The notes below the pieces were generated by a model. The model did not search any database. It worked only from the letters and a program-made list of their open reading frames with translations, and had not been told where the DNA came from. From CAVZBW01 sp963778465 (lineage in GTDB: Bacteria; Actinomycetota; Acidimicrobiia; Acidimicrobiales; RAAP-2): a stretch of DNA of 64,000 nucleotides. The position numbers and the translations under genes are program-made. This document shows positions 7,960 to 15,673 of this stretch, in pieces; the first letter of the stretch is position 1; each line of letters opens with the position of its first letter. The stretch covers positions 434,001 to 498,000 of the forward strand of contig CAVZUK010000003.1 of the NCBI GenBank assembly GCA_963778465.1. Direction: 5' to 3'.

Positions 7960-9663
7960 TCAGTCCCCCGACCCGGCGGGGGACCGCCCGTCCCGGCGGG
8001 ATCGGCTCTCCGCCAGCGCTTGTGCGAGGGCCAGCGTGTCGAGGTTGCCGGTCACCGCGGCGAGGAAGTCTGCTCGTTCCAGGCACCAGACTCTCACCTC
8101 GGTCAACGAACGAACGGTCGCCGTCCGCACGGTGTCATGGAGGAGCGCCACCTCCCCGAAGCAATCGCCAGGGGCCAATGTGGCGACCCGGTCCGTGCCG
8201 TAGAGCACCTCGAGACGACCCCTTTCGATCACGTAGAACTGGCGGGGCGGGTCGCCCTGGCGGATCACGGCTTGCCCGGCGGCCACGTCGACCGGCTGGA
8301 GCTTGCGCGCGATCTCCCTCTTCATCGCCACGGACAGTGGCCGGAAGAGTTCGAGCTCCTCCACGAAGGTGAGCGCGGCGCCGTCACTCCCCGGGGGTGG
8401 CTCGACGCGACGGAGACGGAGGTACACCCAACCGGCAGAAGCCACGATCGCGAGTCCGGTGAGGGCGAGGGCCCAGCGAGTGCCCACCAGCCAGACGAGC
8501 GCCGCCGCGATGATCGCGCCGATCCCGACCGAGCCGACGCCCAGCAGACCCGAGACGCCGACCGTCGGGCCCAGATGCTCGTTGGGCACCACCCGTTGCA
8601 GGAGGGTGGACCCGAGGACCGTCCCATAGGCGATCCCGACCCCGGTCGCGCACAGTGCGAGGATGACCACGATCAACGTCGGTATGCCGGCGATCAGGAG
8701 CGTGCCCACACCGGCGAGGGCCGTTCCGACCGCCATCAGCTTGGCCAGACCCGGTCGCGCCGCCGAGGACGAGCTCAGGAGACCACCCACGAAGCCCCCG
8801 ACGCCCCCGAGCGCCACCAGGATCGGCGTGCCAGAGCTGCCCATGTGCAGCAGATCGTGGGCGATCGTGCTCGCGAACGCCTGCCCCACACCGAGGAGCA
8901 GGGCCGGAATGGCCAGGAAGATGACGAGGGCGCGTGGGTCGCCGTTGCGGCGCAGATAGCGCACGCCGCCGACCAGGTTCCGGGCGAACGACCACTCGGA
9001 GGCGTCACCGACACCGGTGCGCACGCCGCGAATGCGCAGGAGCAGTATCACCGTTGCCAGGAACAGCACCGCCACGGCGACCAGCACGGCCTGCGGCCCT
9101 TGGACGCGGAAGAGGACGGCGTCGATGAGGCCTCCCACCATGACCCCGCCGATCGCGAAGACGGCGTTCAGGGCATTGGCGGCAGCCAGCTGGGCTGGGT
9201 TCTCCGCGAGCCAGGGCAAGAGCGCGATCTGGATGGCGTTGGGCGCCGAGGCCGCCGCACCCTCCAGCGCCGCGATCCCGTACAGGGCGCCGACCGGCCC
9301 GTGGTAGGCGATGATCGGCATGGCGCCGAGTGCGGCGCCGACGCGGACGACCGTTGCGGCAGCCAGGACCCGCTCGCGTGGCCAGCGCTCGGCGAGCGCG
9401 GCGAATCCCGGGGCTGTCAGGGAGCCGACCACCTGGCGAATGAGCACGAAGAGGCCCGGGCCGATGGGCCCGGCCACCGAGAGGAGCTCGACCAGGAAGA
9501 GCGCCACCCAGCAGGTCTGCGCCACGATCGAGAGGCCGAACGACACTTCGGCGCGCCGCAGGTTGGGCTGGCGCAGCACGCCGGCGAGCGCCGCCATGCG
9601 GCCGGGATCCGTGGCCGGCGCAGGCCCGGGGTCGGACGCTGAGCCCCAAGCCGCCTCGGGCAT
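7960..9663 (-). CDS. MFS transporter fused to a C-terminal cyclic-nucleotide-binding domain
   Basis: 567 residues. About 400 N-terminal residues contain roughly 12 hydrophobic helices of the major facilitator type (for example LVVGTRWALALTGLAIVASA), with the GFAALAERWPRERVLA loop resembling motif A. Residues about 437-567 are a cNBD: FGEVALLHDTVRTATV keeps the Glu and Arg of the phosphate-binding cassette, preceded by GQAVIRQGDPPRQFYVIERG. This suggests export or import gated, or sensed, by cAMP or cGMP. ATG 9663 is preceded by TACGCT and 7 nt, fitting a leaderless start. First gene of the leftward operon, divergent from the second acyltransferase-cNBD gene. The cargo is unknown; lipid or an acyl intermediate is only an inference from neighbours. 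Confidence 0.88.
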   Translation of the reverse strand: MPEAAWGSASDPGPAPATDPGRMAALAGVLRQPNLRRAEVSFGLSIVAQTCWVALFLVELLSVAGPIGPGLFVLIRQVVGSLTAPGFAALAERWPRERVLAAATVVRVGAALGAMPIIAYHGPVGALYGIAALEGAAASAPNAIQIALLPWLAENPAQLAAANALNAVFAIGGVMVGGLIDAVLFRVQGPQAVLVAVAVLFLATVILLLRIRGVRTGVGDASEWSFARNLVGGVRYLRRNGDPRALVIFLAIPALLLGVGQAFASTIAHDLLHMGSSGTPILVALGGVGGFVGGLLSSSSAARPGLAKLMAVGTALAGVGTLLIAGIPTLIVVILALCATGVGIAYGTVLGSTLLQRVVPNEHLGPTVGVSGLLGVGSVGIGAIIAAALVWLVGTRWALALTGLAIVASAGWVYLRLRRVEPPPGSDGAALTFVEELELFRPLSVAMKREIARKLQPVDVAAGQAVIRQGDPPRQFYVIERGRLEVLYGTDRVATLAPGDCFGEVALLHDTVRTATVRSLTEVRVWCLERADFLAAVTGNLDTLALAQALAESRSRRDGRSPAGSGD

Positions 9664-9734
9664 GGGCGTCAGCGTAGGCCGCGGGTCACCGGTAGGCCCA
9701 TGCGTGTCGGCGGCACTCGTGTCTAGCCTGGCTC
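9664..9734. promoter_or_regulatory. Divergent promoter region between MFS-cNBD and acyltransferase-cNBD genes
   Basis: Only 71 bp separate the two start codons. Rightward, TAGCCT (9724-9729) ends 5 nt before ATG 9735. Leftward, TACGCT on the minus strand ends 7 nt before ATG 9663. Both fit -10 boxes of leaderless transcripts. No Shine-Dalgarno sequence is visible for either gene. A shared regulator could act here, but I see no clean operator palindrome. Confidence 0.5.
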
Positions 9735-11492
9735 ATGGCCTCGACCGACCGGCTCACTCCACGCGAGACGTTGGGGTACCAAAGCGAGCATCAGTCGCTC
9801 ATGGTCCTACACATGTCGTTCGCACCCCGACCCGACGGCACCACGCCGAAGGCCGCCGAGTTTCTTGCGCATGCCCGGCAGATGTTGGCGCGGCGCGAGG
9901 TTCCCGACGAGCTGAGGTTCCTCCGCCGGCGGGTGAGGGTGCCGGGCTCCCCTCTCGTGCAGCCCTTCTTCGAGGACGACCCGTCCTTCGACTTCACCCG
10001 ACACGTCTACCCCCACCGGCACGAAAGCTGCCCGCCCGGCAGTCCCGCCCCTCTGCTCATGGCCGACGCCATGGCCAGGCCCCTCGAGCTGTCGAGGCCC
10101 CTCTGGCGGATCGAGGTCGTGCCGGACGGGTCGGACGGGTCGTTCGGCCTGCTCGTGACCGTGCATCACGCCATGGGAGACGGGCTCTTCGGGTTCCGAA
10201 TGGTTGCGCTCCTCGCGCTCGACCAAGCCGCCGGAGCGGTCGCCCTGATCGATAGCGAGGAGGCGTGGAGCCCGGAGGCGCCGCGCTCGGCCCTCCGCAC
10301 GATCGCGGACGGGACGGAGAGCCGTCTTGCCGGCTACGGCCGGACGTGGCGGGCGGCGCTCGCCGGAGCACGGCGGCAGACCCTGTCCGGCGCAGCGGCC
10401 TACGTCGCGCGGATGACCTCGGTGCTGCAACCGGCCGAGCCTCCCCCGGAGGGTTCCTACCCGACCCCCGCCGGTTCCGACGCCCGTCGGTGGTCGCTTC
10501 GCGACTACGACGTCTCGTTGCTCGACCTCCGCACGACTTCGAGAGCGTTCGGCGTGACCATCATGGACCTGCTCCTCGCGGCCACGGCGAGCGCGTGGGC
10601 GCGTGTGCACCCGGGCGTCACCAGCATGCCGGTCTGCCTCCCGGTCAGCTTGCGCCCGCCCGGCGACTCCACCCGCGCCAACCTCGTCTCCCAGCTCGAC
10701 ACCTCGATCCCGTGCGAGCCGGACCCCCTCGCCACCCTGCGGCTCGCCCACGCCACGCTCGAACGGGCGAAGGTCGAAGGTCGCGCCGCGGCGCGTGACG
10801 AGGTGGCTCGGGTGTTCGCACACCTCCCGGCGGCGATTCAGCGCTCCGTCTATCGCACCAGCCGCAAGCCCGTCGATGTCCTGTTGTCGAACCTGCCCGG
10901 TCTCCCGCAGGCATCGTGCCTGGGTGCCCCGCTGCGGCGTGCGCTCGCCTCGTCGTCCCTCCAGCACAACGCGTTCAAGTTCACCTTTGCGTCGTTCGGC
11001 GACCGTCTGAGTGGCACCCTCCTCTCCGACGCAGGGGTGGAGGAGGTGGCCTCCCGTCTGGACCGAGCGTTTCGGGACAGCACCGAGAGCCTCTTCCGGC
11101 TCGGCCGCCAGCATCGCCTGATCAGCGAGCAGCCGCATTTTGCCGCCTTGTCGGTCAGGGAGCTCGACCGGCTCTGCCGATCTTCTCGGACCGTCACCTT
11201 CGGTCCGGGTGACCGCATCGTCGCGGAGAGCGAGCCCGCAGACGCCTTCTACATCATCCAGGAGGGCTCCGTGCTCGTCAGCTCGCAGGGTCGCGACCTG
11301 ACGCGGCTCGGAGCCGGGGCGTCCTTCGGGGAGGTCGGCGTCGTCCGGGAGCGTGGGCGGACTGCGACCGTCGAGGCAGGCGAGCGTGTGGAGCTGCTCA
11401 GCATCCCCGCCGGCGCGTTCATGGCCGCCTTCGCCACCGACCCGCTGAATCTGCGTCCCGTACTGGACGTCGTGGACGAGTACGAAACCTGA
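9735..11492 (+). CDS. Second wax ester synthase/DGAT-like acyltransferase fused to a cyclic-nucleotide-binding domain
   Basis: 585 residues with the same two-part architecture as the gene at 4862-6676 but clearly diverged, so this is not a recent duplicate. The acyltransferase motif is VHHAMGDG (H144, H145, D149). RPLWRIEVV and LLSNLPGLPQASCLGAPL are family landmarks. Residues about 455-585 are a cNBD with FGEVGVVRERGRTATV; the cassette Glu and Arg are kept with protein-kinase-A-type spacing. It would make triacylglycerol or wax ester, presumably tuned by a cyclic nucleotide. It heads a rightward group followed by SRPBCC, cyclase and ERG2-oxidase genes. The start is fixed by the TAGCCT box just upstream and the expected N-terminus. 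Confidence 0.9.
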   Translation: MASTDRLTPRETLGYQSEHQSLMVLHMSFAPRPDGTTPKAAEFLAHARQMLARREVPDELRFLRRRVRVPGSPLVQPFFEDDPSFDFTRHVYPHRHESCPPGSPAPLLMADAMARPLELSRPLWRIEVVPDGSDGSFGLLVTVHHAMGDGLFGFRMVALLALDQAAGAVALIDSEEAWSPEAPRSALRTIADGTESRLAGYGRTWRAALAGARRQTLSGAAAYVARMTSVLQPAEPPPEGSYPTPAGSDARRWSLRDYDVSLLDLRTTSRAFGVTIMDLLLAATASAWARVHPGVTSMPVCLPVSLRPPGDSTRANLVSQLDTSIPCEPDPLATLRLAHATLERAKVEGRAAARDEVARVFAHLPAAIQRSVYRTSRKPVDVLLSNLPGLPQASCLGAPLRRALASSSLQHNAFKFTFASFGDRLSGTLLSDAGVEEVASRLDRAFRDSTESLFRLGRQHRLISEQPHFAALSVRELDRLCRSSRTVTFGPGDRIVAESEPADAFYIIQEGSVLVSSQGRDLTRLGAGASFGEVGVVRERGRTATVEAGERVELLSIPAGAFMAAFATDPLNLRPVLDVVDEYET

Positions 11493-11589
11493 AGTCGGCG
11501 CGCGGGCCCGGGGCCGGTCGGTTCGCCGGAGCGGCCGGCGGGCCGTTTCGATAAGACTGGTGCGAACGCCACTTCACGAGGAGCCCGAC

Positions 11590-12066
11590 ATGCCCGATAC
11601 CGTCTTCCTGACCGACCGCATCGAAGTGACCCGCCCCATCCCCGCCTCGCCGACTGCCATCTTCGACGTCGTTCGCAGTCCGGCCGGTCACGTCGCGATC
11701 GACGCCTCGGGGATGCTGCAGGACTTCACGGGCCAGCCGGCGGTGAGGGTCGGCGACTCGTTCGTCATCCACATGGACCGAGAGTCGTTGAACGACGTGC
11801 CGCTCGGCAAGTACGACGTGACGGTCCACATCATCGCCTTCGATCGCGACAAGGAGATCGCGTGGGACCTCGGTCCGGACGTCCCGGTGGCGCATTTCTA
11901 CGGGTACCGCCTGGAGCCTGGCGAGGGCGGCGTCACCAACGTGACGTCCTATTACGACTGGTCGAAGGTGAGCGACGACATCAAGGAGCGCTTCCCGATC
12001 GTGCCCGACTCGGCCTTGCGCGCCACCCTCGGGATCCTGGAGCGAACCGTTCGCCAGGGCCAATAG
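11590..12066 (+). CDS. SRPBCC (START/Bet v1-like) family protein
   Basis: Small hydrophobic-ligand-binding fold of 158 residues: an N-terminal strand and helix (IEVTRPIPASPTAIFDVV), a central beta-sheet (YDVTVHIIAFDRDKEIAWDL), and a long C-terminal helix (SALRATLGILERTVRQ). ATG 11590 is preferred over an upstream in-frame start because GAGGAG lies 7 nt before it. SRPBCC proteins bind or cyclise lipids, sterols and polyketides, or act as polyketide cyclases. Here it lies 97 bp after an acyltransferase-cNBD gene and before the cyclase, so lipid or sterol binding is a reasonable but unproven guess. Confidence 0.8.
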   Translation: MPDTVFLTDRIEVTRPIPASPTAIFDVVRSPAGHVAIDASGMLQDFTGQPAVRVGDSFVIHMDRESLNDVPLGKYDVTVHIIAFDRDKEIAWDLGPDVPVAHFYGYRLEPGEGGVTNVTSYYDWSKVSDDIKERFPIVPDSALRATLGILERTVRQGQ

Positions 12067-12122
12067 GCGGCACTCCCGTCCTCGTAACCGTGGAGTAGCG
12101 TCACAGAACTCTGTTCCCAGCG

Positions 12123-12174
12123 GCGCTCCGAGCGCGGTCCGAGCGCGGTCCGAGCGCGGTCCGAGCACGGTCCG
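12123..12174. repeat. 11-bp tandem repeats upstream of the cyclase gene
   Basis: Three exact copies of GCGGTCCGAGC (12134-12144, 12145-12155, 12156-12166) are preceded by a one-mismatch copy (12123-12133) and followed by a partial copy (12167-12174). The spacing of 11 bp is close to one helical turn, so each copy would face nearly the same side of DNA. The array sits in the 242-bp non-coding gap between the SRPBCC gene and the cyclase gene, about 135 bp before the cyclase start. It could be an iterated operator or simply replication slippage. Confidence 0.75.
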
Positions 12175-12308
12175 CCTGCCGTGCCCACGGGGGTGCTCGG
12201 TGCTCGGCAGGTGACCCACGATGCCGTTGCGGGGACCGCCCCGGGTCCTGACCAAGTGCCGGCGCAGCCGCAGGTGGCTAACATTCGGCGCGCGGGGGAG
12301 GGGCTCCG

Positions 12309-15300
12309 ATGGCTGGCACGTCGCAGACGGTCACCGTAATCATCACGGACCTCGTAGGTTCGACCGAACTGTCCTCGCGTCTCAGCTCGGCCGATGCCGA
12401 CGCCATCCGCCTGACACACTTCGATCTGCTGCGAGGTGCGATCGCGTCGACCGGGGGTCGTGAAGTCAAGAACCTCGGTGATGGCCTGATGGTGGCCTAT
12501 ACGAGCCTGAGCGACGCCCTGGCCTGTGCGACCCGCATGCAACAAGCCGTCGATCGGTACAACCGCAGGGAGTCGGGCGTCCCTCTCCAGGTCCGCGTCG
12601 GCTTGGCGATCGGCGAGGCCATGGAGGAAGACGGGGACTACTTCGGCGGTCCCGTCGTGGAGGCCACGCGCCTGAGCGCCCTTGCGGACGGCGGGCAGAT
12701 CGTGGCGACCCAGGTGGTTCAAATTCTCGCCGGTCGCAACGCCCCTCAGAGGTTCGTCCCGATGGGCGAGCTGGAGCTCAAGGGATTTCCCGACCCCGTC
12801 CCCTGCGTGGCCGTCGCCTGGGAACCCGACGAGAGCACCGACGTTGCGGGCGGACAGCTGCCCCTGCCGGGCCGCCTCGAGAGTGCGTCCGCCGGGCGGA
12901 CGTTCGCCTTCTCGGGGAGGGCGGAGGAGTTGGCAGCCTTCGCGCTGGCTTGTAAGAGCACGGTTCGTCAGCGCAAGCTCGGTGTCGTCCTCGTCGCGGG
13001 TGAGCCCGGCATCGGAAAGACGACCCTCGTGGCCCAGGCCGCCCGCGCCGCGCATCGGTCGGGCCTGAGCGTCCTCTACGGAACCTGCGAAGAGGGTCTA
13101 GATATGCCCTACCGGCCGTGGATCGAGGCGCTCTCGCCGCTGGTCGACCAGCTCGAACCGGCCGACCTCGCAGAATTCCTCGAGGTCAACGGGATGAGCC
13201 TGGCGCGGGTGCTCCCCTCGGTGGCACGACGATCGGGTAAGGCCCTGCCCGATCCGGGCAGCGACGCCGACGCCGAGAGGTTCATGATCTTCGAGGGATT
13301 CACCCGGTTGCTCGCGCAGGCCTCCGCCGGGAATCCCCTCGTCGTCGTGCTGGACGACCTCCACTGGGCGGACGCCGCCAGCCTGCAGATGCTCCGGCAC
13401 CTCGTCGCCTCGGCCCTCCCCATGTCGGTGCTCGTGGTGGGCGCCTTCCGAGAGAGCGACACGACCCCAGGCCATCCCTTGACCGGCGCGCTGGCGGGCC
13501 TCCGACGCGAGCCGGACGTGGACCGCATGGAGTTGGGAGGGCTCGGGGACCTCGAGATCCTCGATCTCCTGGAGGCGGCGGCCGGCCACCAGCTGCCCGA
13601 CGAGGGTGCTGCTCTCGCGCGCGCGCTGCGCGAGGACACGGCCGGCAACCCGTTCTTCGTCATCGAGGTGGTTCGGCACCTGGCGGAGTCGGGGCATCTC
13701 GTCCAGGACGACGAGGGCCGCTGGATGCTCTCGGTGGAGTTGGAGAGCCTCGAGCTGCCGAAGAGCGTGCGGGAGGTCGTGGTCCATCGGATCGCTCGCC
13801 TCGGCGAAGACGTCTCCCGGGTCCTGTCGGCCGCGTCGGTCGTCGGCCAGCAGGTCGATGTGGACGTCCTGGCGCGGGTGACCGGCATGGAGCAGACGCG
13901 CCTGCTCGACGTGATGGAGGCTGCCGCCGCGGCGGGGCTGTTGAGGGAGGTCCCCGGGAGCGTGGGTCGTTACCGCTTCATCCACGCCTTGATCCGGCAC
14001 ACCTTGTACCAGGACCTGAGCGCGGCGCGCCGCCAACGCTCCCACCTGCGGGTGGCCGAGGCGCTGGAGGAGAGGGTCGGCGGGGCGAGCGATCGGGTGA
14101 CGGACCTGGCACGACAGTGGCTCGCCGCGACTCGTGCTCCCGATGTCGCGCCGGACCGGCTGTCCAAAGCCCTGGGCTACGCACGGCAGGCCGGCGAGCA
14201 GGCCATGGCCTCCTACGCCCCGTCGGACGCCGTGGACTGGTACGCCCAGGCGCTCGACGTGCTGTCACTCCACCATGGCACGGAGGACGCGGACACTTGC
14301 GCGCTCCTCGTCGGACTCGGCAGCGCCCAGCGTCAGGCGGGGGAGACGGCGTATCGGGAGACCCTCCTCCGGGCTGCCCAGCTGGCCCTCCGGCTGGGAG
14401 AGTCCGAGCTGCTCGTGGCGGCGGCCCTCGGAGGATCCCGCGGGATGCCGAACCAGGCGGAGGCCGAAGCCGAGTGGCTCGAAGTGGGCCGCGCGGCGCT
14501 GCTCGCCGTCGGCGACGAACCCGTCGCCTCACGAGCCCTCTTGCTGACCGTGCTGGCGGAACGGAGCGACGCCCGAGACTGGGCGCGACGTCGCGATCTT
14601 GCCGACGAGGCGATCGCCATCGCACGCGGTCTGGGTGACGAGGCGACGCTGCTCGACGTCGTGAGTCGTTGCTACCAGTACCGGATCCAGCCGGAGTCGC
14701 TCGGCGAGCGGCTCGTCGAGACGGAGGAGGCGGTGGCCCTGGCCGATCGCCAAGGCAACCGGGTCCTGCGCTTTCGGGTCCGCTTCAACCGGGTGCACGC
14801 CTGCATGGAGAATGGGGAGCTCGAGGAGGTCGACCGTCGCCTGGACGAGATGCAGGTGCTCGCCGACGAGACCGGCCTCCCCCATCGGCAGTGGGAGCTG
14901 GCCACCTGTCGGTGTTGGCGACTGATCATGTCCGGGGATCTCGCCGAGGCCGAGGCGACGAACGACGCCGCCCTCGAGCTCGGGACGCGGATCGGCGCGC
15001 CCGAAGCCGCGGCCGCGTACGGCGGGTTCCTCTATGAGATGTGCCGCCGCCAGGGCCGCCTCGACGAGATCGCCGAGCTGTTCGTGCAGGCAGTCGCAGA
15101 CTTCCCGGCGGTGGCGGTCCTTCGTTCCGTCGTGATCGAGCTCTACTGCGCCACCGGACGCCTCGACGAGGCCCGGGCGATGTTCGAGCCCGACGTCGCC
15201 ACCGGCTTTGCCGAGTTCCCTCGGGACGTGACCTGGACCTCTGCGATGAGCTCCTGCGCGGACAACGCCTCCGATCTGGGCCATCGTCCGGCGGCTCGGA

Positions 15301-15644
15301 TCCTGTACGACCTGTTGCGTCCCTACCCCGACCGCATCGCCTACTCCAACGCCTCCGTCCACGGCTCGACCGCACGTCCGCTCGGCCGGCTGGCCCACCT
15401 CCTCGGCCGTCACCGCGAAGCCGAGGTGCTCTTCGATTCCGCCGCGCTGCAGCACGAGCGTATCGAGGACCCCTACTGGACCGCCCGCACCAAGCTCGAC
15501 TACGCCGACATGCTGACCGACCGCCTCGAGGCAGGCGACGCGCCGAGAGCCCGGCGGCTCTGCTGCGAGGCGAGCGCCCTGGCGCAGGAGCACGGCTTCG
15601 TCCCCCTCCAAGAGAGGGCCCACGGTCTGCTCGCCAGGATTTGA
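12309..15644 (+). CDS. Class III nucleotide cyclase domain - AAA/ATPase - TPR regulator
   Basis: 1111 residues. Residues 7-170 are a class III adenylate/guanylate cyclase homology domain with metal Asp D14 (ITDLVGST) and D58 (NLGDG), substrate Lys K54, D110 and Arg R121. The transition-state Asn is replaced by Val (V117, in YFGGPVVEATRL), as in many actinobacterial cyclase-ATPase fusions, so activity is uncertain. An ATPase of the LuxR/AfsR type follows (Walker A GEPGIGKTT, K237; Walker B VVVLDDLHWAD). The last about 500 residues are helical TPR-like repeats. No C-terminal LuxR helix-turn-helix is seen. It may supply or sense the cyclic nucleotide bound by the neighbouring cNBD fusions. ATG 12309 follows GGGAGGGG. 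Confidence 0.85.
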   Translation: MAGTSQTVTVIITDLVGSTELSSRLSSADADAIRLTHFDLLRGAIASTGGREVKNLGDGLMVAYTSLSDALACATRMQQAVDRYNRRESGVPLQVRVGLAIGEAMEEDGDYFGGPVVEATRLSALADGGQIVATQVVQILAGRNAPQRFVPMGELELKGFPDPVPCVAVAWEPDESTDVAGGQLPLPGRLESASAGRTFAFSGRAEELAAFALACKSTVRQRKLGVVLVAGEPGIGKTTLVAQAARAAHRSGLSVLYGTCEEGLDMPYRPWIEALSPLVDQLEPADLAEFLEVNGMSLARVLPSVARRSGKALPDPGSDADAERFMIFEGFTRLLAQASAGNPLVVVLDDLHWADAASLQMLRHLVASALPMSVLVVGAFRESDTTPGHPLTGALAGLRREPDVDRMELGGLGDLEILDLLEAAAGHQLPDEGAALARALREDTAGNPFFVIEVVRHLAESGHLVQDDEGRWMLSVELESLELPKSVREVVVHRIARLGEDVSRVLSAASVVGQQVDVDVLARVTGMEQTRLLDVMEAAAAAGLLREVPGSVGRYRFIHALIRHTLYQDLSAARRQRSHLRVAEALEERVGGASDRVTDLARQWLAATRAPDVAPDRLSKALGYARQAGEQAMASYAPSDAVDWYAQALDVLSLHHGTEDADTCALLVGLGSAQRQAGETAYRETLLRAAQLALRLGESELLVAAALGGSRGMPNQAEAEAEWLEVGRAALLAVGDEPVASRALLLTVLAERSDARDWARRRDLADEAIAIARGLGDEATLLDVVSRCYQYRIQPESLGERLVETEEAVALADRQGNRVLRFRVRFNRVHACMENGELEEVDRRLDEMQVLADETGLPHRQWELATCRCWRLIMSGDLAEAEATNDAALELGTRIGAPEAAAAYGGFLYEMCRRQGRLDEIAELFVQAVADFPAVAVLRSVVIELYCATGRLDEARAMFEPDVATGFAEFPRDVTWTSAMSSCADNASDLGHRPAARILYDLLRPYPDRIAYSNASVHGSTARPLGRLAHLLGRHREAEVLFDSAALQHERIEDPYWTARTKLDYADMLTDRLEAGDAPRARRLCCEASALAQEHGFVPLQERAHGLLARI

Positions 15645-15673
15645 TCCACCCGCTGTGTCCCGGAGGTGATCCG

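Noticed and set aside
15041..15673. Extension of the ERG2-oxidase frame upstream into the cyclase gene
   Set aside because: The frame is open but overlaps the TPR-coding part of the cyclase in another phase. The near-perfect Shine-Dalgarno sequence before ATG 15674 and the ERG2-like N-terminus fix the real start.
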